Positions 9,304-21,328 are shown, counted from the first letter of the stretch. The stretch is DNA of 64,000 nt from Brumimicrobium sp. (GCA_023957385.1 JAMLGZ010000001.1:1660923-1724922); one strand, 5' to 3'. Notes: generated by a model from the sequence alone, not told the origin. Numbers and translations are program-made.

Positions 9304-10163
9304 GAATTAGCCTTCTTTATGACTCGAGCAATTTGAATATCGTAAAAGATATCTTCATTTGGCTTAACCATCCCAATCAAACCTTTATTTCCGTATGCCC
9401 ATTTGGAAGGGATTTTTACCATAATACGGTCGCCAGACTTAGAGACACGTAGCGCTTTTTCCAAACCAGGCATTACGCTAATATCACCCATGACTAATTT
9501 AAAGGTCGAACCTCTCTGGTAGTTGTTGTCGTAACGTGGTTTACTTTCTGAGCTCACAAAATAGTTGATATATACTTCATCTCCAGTATCAATCAAATCT
9601 CCTTCACTATTTGTTTCATCGTATTTCCAAACTTCCACACCATCAATTGAGTGAGTAGGCTCAAATCTATCTATAATTCTAAGAGATAAGATGGTATTTG
9701 AATTTGGTGGAATAATTCCTTTTATTCCTTTCTCACCTCGTCCAAAGCGCGCTGGAATAAATATATCTACGTCATCACCTACACGTAATTGTGTCATAGC
9801 TAAATCCCAGCCTTCTGTTTGTTGGTGCCATCCCACGATGAAGGGAACAAATTGTTTTTTGACAATATGGTTTCCGTCGAAAACAGTTCCATCCTCTAAT
9901 TTCTCGCGAAAGTCTATCTTCACCATATCTCCTTTTTGAAGCAATTCTCCTTTTCCTTTTTTGAAATAGGTAATAGTTATCCCATTAGGAAGTCGTAAAG
10001 TGTCGCTAGCTATTTCAGGAGTAGATTGCTTTTTGGTGCTAATTTTTTCAGTAGTAGTTGTGTCTTTTTCATTCTTTGGAGGGTTTTCATTTTTCTTAAC
10101 CCCTTGCAGATTGCAAGAGAATAAGAGAATGGCACTTACAAGTAGGATAGCAACATATTTCAT
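9300..10163 (-). CDS. FKBP-type peptidyl-prolyl isomerase lipoprotein, two domains
   Basis: A 287-residue lipoprotein (LLFSC, Cys17) with two FKBP-like domains: about 65-165 (GDMVKIDFREKLEDGTVFDG, FIPARFGRG) and about 185-287 (GDEVYINYFVS, IMVKIPSKWAYGNKG). FKBP enzymes speed proline isomerisation during folding, here probably in the periplasm. It lies 1 bp after the stop of the next FKBP gene on the same strand, so the two form an operon with the DHH gene. Confidence 0.85.
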   Translation of the reverse strand: MKYVAILLVSAILLFSCNLQGVKKNENPPKNEKDTTTTEKISTKKQSTPEIASDTLRLPNGITITYFKKGKGELLQKGDMVKIDFREKLEDGTVFDGNHIVKKQFVPFIVGWHQQTEGWDLAMTQLRVGDDVDIFIPARFGRGEKGIKGIIPPNSNTILSLRIIDRFEPTHSIDGVEVWKYDETNSEGDLIDTGDEVYINYFVSSESKPRYDNNYQRGSTFKLVMGDISVMPGLEKALRVSKSGDRIMVKIPSKWAYGNKGLIGMVKPNEDIFYDIQIARVIKKANS

Positions 10164-10164
10164 A

Positions 10165-10686
10165 TTAATATACTTTTATAAGTTCAACATCTACTAATAC
10201 CACTTCTAGCGGTGGAATTTTATTTCTATCTCCTAATAATCCATGAGCTAGCGGACTGGGAATAATGAATTGCGCCTTATCACCTTCAGATAAATATTTA
10301 ATTCCCTCCATAAGTCCAGATTCAACATGATCTTTATCTACTTTAAATTGACTCACTTCATTTCCTTCTGTCTGATAAATGAGCGTATTGTCTAAAAGAC
10401 TCATTTTGAATTTTACATCCACAACCTGATTGCTTGTTACGGTAGGACCTTCCTCATCTTGATAAATCCAATACCGCAATCCTGAACCTGTTTCTTTGAA
10501 ATTGGCATTTGCATGTTGTTTGAGATATAAGCGGATTTTAATTTCTTCTTCATTTGAGAATTTACTATTCAATTGCGTAGATTGTTCTTTTGTCCACTTA
10601 GGTTTTTGTATTTTTTCTTCGGTTTTACTTTTACAAGCAAGAAGAATAACAATAGCAATAAAAAATAATAAGCAATTCTTTATCAT
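10165..10686 (-). CDS. gldI: FKBP-type PPIase lipoprotein, GldI-like
   Basis: Start chosen at 10686 because it gives a lipoprotein signal (MIKNCLLFFIAIVILLAC, Cys18); a longer ORF upstream runs into the DHH gene. The 173-residue product has one FKBP-like domain in its C-terminal half (VVDVKFKMSLLDNTLIYQTEG, FIPSPLAHGLLGDRNKIPP). In flavobacteria a lipoprotein of this kind next to a DHH phosphoesterase gene is GldI, needed for gliding motility and type IX secretion. That name is by context and similarity, not proven. It starts 1 bp after the stop of the DHH gene. Confidence 0.65.
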   Translation of the reverse strand: MIKNCLLFFIAIVILLACKSKTEEKIQKPKWTKEQSTQLNSKFSNEEEIKIRLYLKQHANANFKETGSGLRYWIYQDEEGPTVTSNQVVDVKFKMSLLDNTLIYQTEGNEVSQFKVDKDHVESGLMEGIKYLSEGDKAQFIIPSPLAHGLLGDRNKIPPLEVVLVDVELIKVY

Positions 10687-10687
10687 A

Positions 10688-11698
10688 TCAATCGAACTCA
10701 GGTAAAACATCCTTAATTTTAGCAATTGCAGCATCCATACTTCCGACCCATTTTCCACCAGCAGCATTTAAATGACCACCTCCCTGGAAATATTTACTTG
10801 CCATGGTATTTACTGGATTGTCTTCTCCTTTTGAACGAAAAGAAATTTTAATTATTCCATCTTGTTCCATTAAAAAGATAGATTTTTTAATTCCCGTAAT
10901 AGATAAACCTTCATTTACCAGTCCTTCTGTATCTCCTTTGGTGTAATGATACTTTTCTAACTCATTTTGAGATAAAGTAATCAAAATAGTTTTATGCTTT
11001 TCTAGCACTTCAGTTTTTTGATCGATAGCAAAAGCCCATAATTGAAGTTTCTCAAATGAATTTGTATCATAAACTGCTTCGTGTATCATGTGAGGCTTCA
11101 CGCCATGTTCCATTAATCGAGCAATTACTATATGCGTATGAGATGTCACACTAGGGAATCTAAAAGATCCACTATCCGTCATGATACCACAATATAAAGC
11201 ATTGCCAATATTTTCATCTAATAATTCATCATCACCCATGGCGTGAATGAAATCAGTTATAAGTTGTGCCGTAGAACAAGAGGCTACTTCTGAAAAAGTA
11301 TAATCAAACCCATGTCCAGGATATAAATGATGGTCAATCATTATTTTGGTGGCAGAGGCTTCCATTAAAGCTTGTTCTAAAATTCCTGTTCTATTTAGCG
11401 TATTAAAGTCTAGACAGAAAAGAATAGTAGCTTCCTTTATCTTTTGGAAAGTTAATTCTCTTTGTTCTTCTGCATTTAGAATAGTCTCCGTGCCATTCAT
11501 CCATTGAAGGAAGTAGGGGGCAGGGTCGGGGTGACAAATAGTAACTTCCACTCCTTTTTTTTGGAGATAATGATACAATCCCACAGAACTACCAATAGAA
11601 TCTCCATCAGGAGATTTGTGGGCAACAATAACTACCTTTTGCTTGACTTCTAGTAAATCTTTTATATGAGCAATACGTTGCTCATCAAATGTTTGCAT
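10688..11698 (-). CDS. DHH-family phosphoesterase (NrnA-like)
   Basis: The 336-residue protein has the DHH/DHHA1 layout of bacterial nanoRNase / pAp phosphatase enzymes, which degrade 2-5-nt RNA and 3'-phosphoadenosine 5'-phosphate. Metal-binding motifs: HKSPDGDS near 27-34 (DxD), DFNT near 98, the DHH triad near 124 and the C-terminal substrate motif GGGHLNAAGG near 308-317. Cytoplasmic. It is the first gene of a minus-strand set continuing into gldI and the two-domain FKBP gene. Confidence 0.88.
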   Translation of the reverse strand: MQTFDEQRIAHIKDLLEVKQKVVIVAHKSPDGDSIGSSVGLYHYLQKKGVEVTICHPDPAPYFLQWMNGTETILNAEEQRELTFQKIKEATILFCLDFNTLNRTGILEQALMEASATKIMIDHHLYPGHGFDYTFSEVASCSTAQLITDFIHAMGDDELLDENIGNALYCGIMTDSGSFRFPSVTSHTHIVIARLMEHGVKPHMIHEAVYDTNSFEKLQLWAFAIDQKTEVLEKHKTILITLSQNELEKYHYTKGDTEGLVNEGLSITGIKKSIFLMEQDGIIKISFRSKGEDNPVNTMASKYFQGGGHLNAAGGKWVGSMDAAIAKIKDVLPEFD

Positions 11699-11711
11699 AT
11701 TTTATATCTAA

Positions 11712-12212
11712 CTATTGTAAGCCAGTTTCGTTTGGACGTCTAGCTTCAATAAGCACTAAACCACATTTAGAATCGAGCGTAGAGTTTGTTTCTCCCGATA
11801 CTCTTACCTTAATAGATAAGCGTCTAGTTCTTTCAGAATAAAAAACAGGCTCGTCATTCCCTCTGTTTTCGCTATCAAATAAAACAACATCTTGACTTAC
11901 ATACGTCTTTTGGCCATCTTTTTCTACGGTTCCGGTTTCTTTTCCAATTACTTGAAAAGAGACATCTTCTTCAGAGAATTTTGTTCCAAACCCGCTAGCA
12001 ACTCTAATTCTGTATTTAATTTTAGGTTGTAAAATAAATACCATTTCGTATGCTTCACCAGGTTTTAGATAGCCTTTTTTAGATTGGGAGTTAATAGACC
12101 AACCTTCTTTAGTATTTACTGAAAATATTTGTGTAAAATCAGGACATTGACCGTAAATAAATACGCTTGACACGATACTAATTAAAACAAGAATACTTTT
12201 TAGATTTCTCAT
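11712..12212 (-). CDS. Secreted protein of unknown function
   Basis: I do not recognise the family. The 166-residue product has a signal peptide (ending near VFIYGQ, residue 22), then a mostly beta-strand body with a short acidic/basic pattern and two cysteines (Cys23 right after the signal and Cys150). No enzyme motif. It lies 13 bp upstream of the DHH gene and 11 bp downstream of the lipoprotein gene on the same strand, so it is probably part of the same transcript. Confidence 0.6.
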   Translation of the reverse strand: MRNLKSILVLISIVSSVFIYGQCPDFTQIFSVNTKEGWSINSQSKKGYLKPGEAYEMVFILQPKIKYRIRVASGFGTKFSEEDVSFQVIGKETGTVEKDGQKTYVSQDVVLFDSENRGNDEPVFYSERTRRLSIKVRVSGETNSTLDSKCGLVLIEARRPNETGLQ

Positions 12213-12223
12213 GGGGATAATTT

Positions 12224-13111
12224 TTATGAAATTATGGAAATTATGGACTTTCTGATTTCTTCTACTTTGGCTTTCATATCGTCGTACGATTTCTCATTAA
12301 ATACGCAAGACATACCTCCGTCCAAAACCTTCACGTTTTCTTTTTCTTTGATTTCAATTTTAGAATCTCTACAATCTAATTGATTATACATATCTAAAAT
12401 TGCAGATAAATTAGTTAATGAATTCTTAACATTCTCGTTATCTCCATACATTTGAGCGAATCCTTCAAGATTCTCTAGCATATAGCGCTGATCTAGGATA
12501 TACTCCTGAATATCTAAATTTTCATTGAATTCTCCAGCTGAATGGAATAAGATATGAAAAGTTTCTATCCATGATCCTGTTAGAATTAATGCCAATTCTG
12601 CACCTTTATTGTTCTCAATTAACTGGTCGAATATTTTTAAATAGTTGTCAGAAGAAAGCTCATATAATCTGTCGTTGTCTCCTTCTGCAGATTCGATCTC
12701 TTTTAGCAATTCTTCTCCATAAATTTTAGTAATATCGATTTCACTACCAAGTTTATCTAACACGGAAACATAGTTTATAAACACTTTCTTTCCTTGATTA
12801 TACTTCAATAAATAGGCAGCATCAGATAAGTAAACACCAAAATTCAATGCTTTTTGTTCGATTGTATTGTAATTTTTTGCACTTGCCAAATCGTTAACAA
12901 TCGTTTGATCTACTTGATTTGTTAAGGTGTATAATAAGTCGTATTGCTCATTCGGAGAAGGAATCGAATAAACCACATCATTTTTAGGTAATTCATCTAA
13001 TTCCGTTAGATCTTCATCGCTCACAGTAACTTCTTTTCCTGCATCATTTGTACATGCTGAAAATACTAACACTGCAAATAGTAATGTGAATAATTTAAAG
13101 TTAGAAATCAT
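12224..13111 (-). CDS. Lipoprotein of unknown function
   Basis: The 295-residue protein has a clear lipobox (LVFSAC, Cys20) followed by an acidic linker (DEDLTELDELP). The rest is predicted alpha-helical, with Leu/Tyr-rich helices, and has no catalytic motif I can name. Similar helical lipoproteins are common in flavobacteria without known role. The gene stands 11 bp from the next gene downstream and 54 bp from dapA upstream, all on the minus strand. Confidence 0.65.
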   Translation of the reverse strand: MISNFKLFTLLFAVLVFSACTNDAGKEVTVSDEDLTELDELPKNDVVYSIPSPNEQYDLLYTLTNQVDQTIVNDLASAKNYNTIEQKALNFGVYLSDAAYLLKYNQGKKVFINYVSVLDKLGSEIDITKIYGEELLKEIESAEGDNDRLYELSSDNYLKIFDQLIENNKGAELALILTGSWIETFHILFHSAGEFNENLDIQEYILDQRYMLENLEGFAQMYGDNENVKNSLTNLSAILDMYNQLDCRDSKIEIKEKENVKVLDGGMSCVFNEKSYDDMKAKVEEIRKSIISIIS

Positions 13112-13165
13112 ATGTAAATTTTAAAATCGAAATCAAATATAGTGAATAAAAATAATTAAGAGGAT

Positions 13166-14038
13166 TTATTTGAACTTTTTTAGTTCATTTTCCATTCTGA
13201 GTCTTAGCTCTTTACTCACAGATGTAAGAGGTAAACGTACATAATCTCTACATATATCTAATAAATCTAAGCAGCATTTTATACCTGATGGATTTCCTTC
13301 TGCAAAGAAACTTTTGGTAATGTCTAGCATACTGAAATGTAGTTTTTGAGCTGTTTCTATATTCCCTTGAAGCATTGCATCAACCATAGAAGAATACGTT
13401 TTTGGTAAACCATTAGCGACCACAGAGATAACACCATCAGCGCCCATAGCCATTAAAGGCATTGTTAAAGCGTCTTCTCCAGAAACTACAGCAAAATCTT
13501 TTGGTCTGTCTTTTAAAATATCCATCACCTGTTCTATATTACCAGAAGCTTCTTTGATCCCTATGATATTGTCCACTTTTGCTAATTCAAGTGTTGTAGC
13601 TGCTGTCATATTACTCGAAGTTCGTCCAGGAACATTATATAGAATTATGGGGCTTTGAGCAACTTTGGCAAGCGCTGTAAAATGTGCGATTATTCCTCGT
13701 TGACTTGGTTTGTTGTAATGTGGTGATGCACATAAAAACGCATCTATTCCTGTAGCGTCTATGTTTTTATATGCCTCAACAAGTTCAGCTGTATTATTAC
13801 TTGCTAAACCTAAGACAATGGGGAGTCTACCTTTGTTTTGTTCGATGACAATCTTTAAAGTCAATTCCTTCTCTGAAGCTGTTAAAGTGGCAGCTTCACC
13901 AGTAGATCCTTGAACAACTAGAAAGTTGGTCCCATTTTCTATTTGATAATCAACCAATTTTCGTAAACCATTCTCATCCACGCTTCCATTTTCATTGAAA
14001 GGAGTCACTAGCGCTACTCCGGTTCCTTGTAATTTCAT
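13166..14038 (-). CDS. dapA: 4-hydroxy-tetrahydrodipicolinate synthase
   Basis: DapA condenses pyruvate with aspartate semialdehyde in lysine/diaminopimelate synthesis. The 290-residue TIM barrel has all the hallmarks: GSTGE at 44-48, the catalytic Tyr134 in YNVPGRT, the Schiff-base Lys162 in GIKEASGN, and GADGVISV near 210. Length is typical. The ATG is 1 bp downstream of the stop of the DUF6913-like gene, an arrangement often seen in flavobacteria. Confidence 0.96.
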   Translation of the reverse strand: MKLQGTGVALVTPFNENGSVDENGLRKLVDYQIENGTNFLVVQGSTGEAATLTASEKELTLKIVIEQNKGRLPIVLGLASNNTAELVEAYKNIDATGIDAFLCASPHYNKPSQRGIIAHFTALAKVAQSPIILYNVPGRTSSNMTAATTLELAKVDNIIGIKEASGNIEQVMDILKDRPKDFAVVSGEDALTMPLMAMGADGVISVVANGLPKTYSSMVDAMLQGNIETAQKLHFSMLDITKSFFAEGNPSGIKCCLDLLDICRDYVRLPLTSVSKELRLRMENELKKFK

Positions 14039-14039
14039 A

Positions 14040-14464
14040 TTATTTAAGTTTAGTAATATATTCGTTTATTTTCTGGTACAACTGCTGATTGTCAGCGAAC
14101 GTACCTTTTAGCACAATATCTAAAGGTAATTGATTTTCAGGTCCAACACTTACAAGCTTGGAATTCTTTGCTATTCTTTTTGTAAAAGAATTTTTCGTTT
14201 CCAAGATTAATAAAACCCCATTCTTGTTATGTAAAGCAAGTCGAATGTCTGGGTTTTTAATTTTGCCAAAAAGAGTAAAATCCTTTTTGGTAAAAGGTAA
14301 ATGTGTATCCGTAACAATAATATCAGCCAAATTTTCTTTCTTCTCAACACCTATAAGATAGGTAAAGGAATGACCACCAACCATGTTGCTTTCCAGCTCA
14401 TGAGTTAGCTTTTTAAAAGTTTCCTTACCTGTCCAGGAACATAAAACAACAATATGCTTTCCCA

Positions 14465-14465
<1 letters not shown>
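14040..14465 (-). CDS. DUF6913-like protein
   Basis: A 141-residue soluble protein resembling the small family found between ligA and dapA in many flavobacteria (DUF6913 by my recognition). No signal peptide or catalytic motif; residues 85-110 (PDIRLALHNKNGVLLILE) form a likely beta-sheet core. The start codon overlaps the ligA stop by 1 bp and the stop is 1 bp before dapA, so the three genes are translated as one operon. Role unknown. Confidence 0.6.
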
Positions 14466-17340
<2,875 letters not shown>

Positions 17341-17371
17341 GTTGATTTATTTATATTTAAAACAAAAAACC

Positions 17372-17794
17372 ATGAAAATACTATTATTTCTTTCTTTAAT
17401 GAGTAGCGTATTTACTTTGAACGCTCAAATTGCACATGATTTAGAGATTTTTTCCGAAAATGGTGAAAAATTCACTTTGATTCTGAATGGTAGAAAGATG
17501 AATGAAACTCCTGTTTCTAATATTCAAATTGTGGATACAGACAAGGATTACTTTAATGCTGTGATAGAATTTGAAGATGCTTCTATTCCATCCATAGAGA
17601 AGAAATTTCTACAAATTGCAGAGCCTAATTCAGATATTGATAAATATCCTGTTTCTTGTGTATATAAAATAATTAATAAAAAAGGGAAGTATAGTTTGCG
17701 TTTCGCATCCAGATCTCGAAAAAAAATACAAGAAACTATTATAATTTATAATAATCCGGAACCTGTAAATGGGAAAATTATAATTTCTTGGTAA
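17372..17794 (+). CDS. Small secreted protein, DUF4476-like N-terminal part
   Basis: Start at 17372 chosen because it gives a signal peptide (MKILLFLSLMSSVFTLNAQ); an earlier in-frame start would spoil it. The 140-residue protein has two beta-rich halves: about 22-90 (LEIFSENGEKFTLILNGRKMN), resembling the N-terminal region seen in some DUF4476-type secreted proteins of Bacteroidota, and a basic C-terminal part. No catalytic motif. Function unknown. Confidence 0.55.
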   Translation: MKILLFLSLMSSVFTLNAQIAHDLEIFSENGEKFTLILNGRKMNETPVSNIQIVDTDKDYFNAVIEFEDASIPSIEKKFLQIAEPNSDIDKYPVSCVYKIINKKGKYSLRFASRSRKKIQETIIIYNNPEPVNGKIIISW

Positions 17795-17820
17795 TATTCT
17801 TCGACTTAATTATTAGGCTT

Positions 17821-18959
17821 ATGAAATCCACAATACTACTAGTTAGCACCATTTTTTTTTTGTGTTAGGACTAAATGCTCAAAACATCAACGGTTCATTC
17901 ATGTACGATGGAATTAACAGGTCTTATTTTTATTATTTACCTACCAATTATAATCCATCAGTAGCTGCGCCGTTGATTTTAAATTTGCATGGACACACGT
18001 CTAACAATTCGCAGCAGGAAATGTATTCCAATTTTAAGCCAATTGCAGATACAGCTGGATTTATTATGGTGTATCCTCAAGGAACCAACAGTGTATATTC
18101 TGGAGCACCATTTTGGAATTACAACATTTGGCAAGAAACGGTAGATGACTTAGGTTTTTTAAATGCCTTAATTGATACAGTGTCTTCTCATGTAAATATT
18201 GACCCGAGTCGTGTGTATTGTACTGGCATGTCTAATGGTGGATTTATGAGTTACTATATGGCCTTATATTCTAATAAATTTGCAGCTGTTGCTTCCGTAA
18301 CAGGAAGTATGGCAAAATCTGAGAATGGTTCGCCGGCAATTCCTATTCCAGTGATGCAAATTCATGGAACAGCTGATATTGTGGTGCCGTACAATGGTGA
18401 TATAACAATGCGTCCAATTGAGGAAACAGTAGGGAAGTGGGTAACTTGGAATCAATGTAATTCTACGCCAACAATTACTCCAGTTCCCGATATAAATATT
18501 TCAGACAATGCCACGGCAGAGCACTATGTATATACAGGAGGCATCCATGGAAATACGGTTGAGTTTTATAAAATAACCAACGGTGGACACACGTGGCCAG
18601 GATCTCCAATACCACTTATAACAAATGGAAATACCTGTATGGATTTTAGTGCAAGTAAAGAAATTTGGAGATTTTTTAGTCAGTATTCTCGTCCAGATTT
18701 GGCTTTAGAACTCACCAAGGAAACCCCATTAAATATACAAATCTATCCTAATCCGGCGAATGAAGAGCTTTGGATTAGTTCCGAAGGGACAAGTTTTAAG
18801 GGAGAGATTTATTCCTTACAGGGAGAGTTAGTGTCTTCTTTTGAGACAAAAAACACAATCCACAAGACAGACGTATCTCATTTAGAGAGTGGTGTTTATG
18901 TGGTTCAATTAAAAGTGGGAGAACAAGTTATTGAAAAGAAACTGGTAATCACTCATTAG
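17821..18959 (+). pseudogene. PHB-depolymerase/feruloyl-esterase-like secreted hydrolase, frameshifted in signal peptide
   Basis: The main frame (from GTG 17862) encodes an esterase of the LpqC/PHB-depolymerase type: LNLHGHTSN near 41, nucleophile motif GMSNGG, HGTAD and NGGHTWPG, then a C-terminal type IX secretion sorting domain (YPNPANEELWIS ... GVYVVQLKVG, about 285-365). It has no signal peptide of its own. An ATG at 17821 starts a perfect one (MKSTILLVSTIFF), but a run of ten T at 17852-17861 puts it in another frame; one more T would join the two. So the gene is either phase-variable, disrupted, or carries a homopolymer sequencing error. Confidence 0.75.
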
Positions 18960-18960
18960 A

Positions 18961-19809
18961 TTATTTGACAGCTTTTATCATTCTTTCTTTCCCTTGTAAA
19001 TCTACCCGTATCTCGAGGTGAGAGAAGCCTATTTGCTGGAATAATTCTTTCACCGATAAAGCCTTGTCTTCATGGATTTCAACATAGAGATTACCGTTCG
19101 GTTTTAGTTGTTTGAGGGCATATTCTCCAATGTTACGATAGAAAATAAGAGGATCCTCGTTGCTGACAAATAAAGCCAGATGAGGTTCATAATTAAGCAC
19201 ATGGTCTGCCATCAAACTTTTCTCCTTTTGTGGAATATAAGGTGGATTGGAAACAATGATATCCCATGTACGATTGGGAAGGGTAGTGGTAAGCAGTGCA
19301 TCTCCTTGGATAAAACTGACTGAGAGTTTTAATTTCTCAGCATTTTCTTGAGCTAAATGAAGTGCATCCTGAGATTTATCGATTCCCATAATATCTCCCA
19401 ATGGAAATACGCTTTTAAGAGCCAAAGGAATGCAGCCTGTACCAGTTCCAATATCCAATGTAGCAGGATTTTTACCTTTCCAGTCATTTGCTATCCAATC
19501 CACAAGTTCCTCTGTTTCTGGACGTGGAATCAATGCCCTACGGTCTGTGTTCAATTCCAAACCATAAAAGTAAGTAGTACCGAATACATATTGTACTGGT
19601 TCACCTGCTTGTATCTTCTGAATGTCAGTTTCTATTTTCTGAATTAGTTCACTAGAAACTTCATCTTGTTGTTTGAGTAACAAACTACTTGCATCACAAT
19701 CCAAATATTTCATCAAGCACATCTTAGAAAGCTGTCTCAATTCTTGATTCGTGAATTGCTTTTCAAGTGCTTTTTGAATGTGTATTTGTAGTTCTTGTAC
19801 TGTGGACAT
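18961..19809 (-). CDS. prmC: Peptide chain release factor N5-glutamine methyltransferase
   Basis: PrmC (HemK) methylates the GGQ glutamine of release factors RF1/RF2. The 282-residue protein has an N-terminal helical domain (1-75), the linker GEPVQYVFG, the SAM-binding motif LDIGTGTGCIPLAL near 119-132 and the catalytic NPPYIP near 186-191. The RPETEELVDW stretch is also typical. It is tail-to-tail with the esterase gene (1 bp apart). Confidence 0.94.
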   Translation of the reverse strand: MSTVQELQIHIQKALEKQFTNQELRQLSKMCLMKYLDCDASSLLLKQQDEVSSELIQKIETDIQKIQAGEPVQYVFGTTYFYGLELNTDRRALIPRPETEELVDWIANDWKGKNPATLDIGTGTGCIPLALKSVFPLGDIMGIDKSQDALHLAQENAEKLKLSVSFIQGDALLTTTLPNRTWDIIVSNPPYIPQKEKSLMADHVLNYEPHLALFVSNEDPLIFYRNIGEYALKQLKPNGNLYVEIHEDKALSVKELFQQIGFSHLEIRVDLQGKERMIKAVK

Positions 19810-19849
19810 GCATTGAGAATTAGGGGGTAAAGATAGTGGAATTAGTTGA

Positions 19850-19990
19850 AAGTTGAAAGTGGAAAGTTGAATGCCGATAGCTATCGGTAGGAAAGTTGAT
19901 AGTTGAAAGTTGAATGCCGATAGCTATCGGTAGGAAAGTTGAAAGTTGAATACTGATAGCTACTGGTAGGAAAGTTGATAGTTGTCAGTA
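19850..19990. repeat. Short tandem repeats with palindrome
   Basis: Three imperfect copies of a unit of about 44 bp built from GAAAGTTGATAGTTG and TGCCGATAGCTATCGGTAGG. The core CCGATAGCTATCGG is a perfect palindrome in two copies and altered (CTGATAGCTACTGG) in the third. It lies between prmC and the integron integrase; the stretch 19990-20135 otherwise shows only AT-rich DNA leading to the integrase start. Confidence 0.75.
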
Positions 19991-20135
19991 TGATAATTGG
20001 TTAGCTGTATATCGCTTTCAATTTTTCTCTATCAGTAACTTACATCATAATCTGTATTTTATTTTAAATGAACAACGAGTAGCTTATGCATAGTTTGAAT
20101 AATTTTTGTAAATTAGAAGATATAAACCACCAAAT

Positions 20136-21173
20136 ATGAAAGCAAAACCTATTATTCACCATGAGCAGAAGCGTATTGCGCTTTATTTCGAATATGATAT
20201 AGAGAAGATTAAAGAAATCAAACAATTGCGAGGGGCAAAATGGAGTTATAATTTACGAGCATGGCATATACCAGACACATCTGAATATCGTAAGTTGTTT
20301 AGATTGCCATTATATCATGAAGAAATACTTTCAATATCTAGTGTAAACAAGCTTACTCATTTTGAGAAATGGCTATTATCAAAGCGTTATAGTGCTAATA
20401 CTATTAAAACTTACATAGATGTAGTAAGAGTTTTTTTGATCTTTTTCAAAGACAAAGCTATTTCAGAGATAGCTAATGATGATATTATTCGATTTAACAA
20501 TGAGTATATATTGAAACGAAAATTATCGAGTACCTATCAGAATCAATTTGTTAATGGGTTGAAGTTATTTTTTAAAACAGTAGAAAATAAAAAGATGGAG
20601 TTAGAACTTATTCATAGACCTAGGGTAGAACGAAAATTACCACATGTTTTAAGCAAAGAAGAAGTAAAGGCCATTCTCACGGCTCATTCTAATATGAAAC
20701 ATCGGGTAATGTTAAGTTTGATTTACGCTTGTGGGTTAAGACGAAGTGAATTACTCAACTTAAAGCCTGAGGATATACTCTCCGACAGGCATTTAATCCA
20801 CGTTTACCAATCAAAAGGGAAGAAAGATAGAATAGTTCCGATAAGTGATAAGATTATTGAAATGCTTCGGGAATATTATCGAGTTTATCGTCCTAAAATC
20901 TGGATGTTTGAGGGGCAGGAGCCAGGCATGCAGTATTCATCGAGAAGTTTACAATTGGTCTTTAAAAACGCACTCATAAAAGTAAAAATCAAGAAACCAG
21001 CCACACTACATTGGTTAAGGCATAGCTATGCAACTCACTTATTAGAATCAGGGACAGACATTCGGTATATTCAAGAGCTATTAGGGCACAATAGTTCACG
21101 TACAACTGAAATTTATACACATGTAAGTAACAGAAATATACAGCAGATTAGAAGTCCTTTTGATGATTTGTAA
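20136..21173 (+). CDS. Integron-type tyrosine recombinase (no IntI insert)
   Basis: The 345-residue protein is a tyrosine recombinase with a full catalytic set: Arg202 (GLRRSELL), a Lys in SKGKKDR near 229, His292/Arg295 (HWLRH), His318 (LLGH) and nucleophile Tyr327 (EIYTHV). It ends RSPFDDL, like the RSPLD end of IntI. However, the extra about 16-residue segment that IntI enzymes carry before the second His region is missing; the chain goes from EYYRVYRP straight to WMFEG. Residues 1-55 form an added domain (IALYFEYD ... KWSYNLRAWHIP) that to me recalls ssDNA-binding HARP-type modules, an inference only. Residues 75-160 are the SAM-like core-binding domain. Same direction as the cassettes. 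Confidence 0.88.
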   Translation: MKAKPIIHHEQKRIALYFEYDIEKIKEIKQLRGAKWSYNLRAWHIPDTSEYRKLFRLPLYHEEILSISSVNKLTHFEKWLLSKRYSANTIKTYIDVVRVFLIFFKDKAISEIANDDIIRFNNEYILKRKLSSTYQNQFVNGLKLFFKTVENKKMELELIHRPRVERKLPHVLSKEEVKAILTAHSNMKHRVMLSLIYACGLRRSELLNLKPEDILSDRHLIHVYQSKGKKDRIVPISDKIIEMLREYYRVYRPKIWMFEGQEPGMQYSSRSLQLVFKNALIKVKIKKPATLHWLRHSYATHLLESGTDIRYIQELLGHNSSRTTEIYTHVSNRNIQQIRSPFDDL

Positions 21174-21293
21174 TAAAACATTTAGTTACTCCAAAATTTT
21201 GATTATATTTGGTTTAAAATAAACGAAACGGAGTTGCGCCAAGTTGACAAGTAATTGTTATTAAGGCGAAATGATGTTGCGTGTATAAATAAG
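21174..21293 (+). promoter_or_regulatory. Putative attI site with cassette promoter
   Basis: The 120 bp between the integrase stop and the first cassette. The junction is the G of GTTGTGCG at 21293. Two further GTTG boxes occur upstream, GTTGCGCC (21233-21240) and GTTGCG (21276-21281), and CGCC/GGCG could pair (21237-21240, 21265-21268). TATATTTG at 21204-21211 matches the Bacteroidota -7 box TAnnTTTG, with TTTA at 21181-21184 as a weak -33 box, so a cassette promoter reading into C1 is likely. Confidence 0.6.
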
Positions 21294-21328
21294 TTGTGCG
21301 TCAGTTTAAAACAAACCATTCAAATAAT

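Noticed and set aside
20136..21173. Class 1-type IntI or a plain XerC/D or phage integrase
   Set aside because: Not class 1: no IntI insert and co-directional with cassettes. Not plain Xer or phage: its gene directly abuts a cassette array and has an added N-terminal domain.
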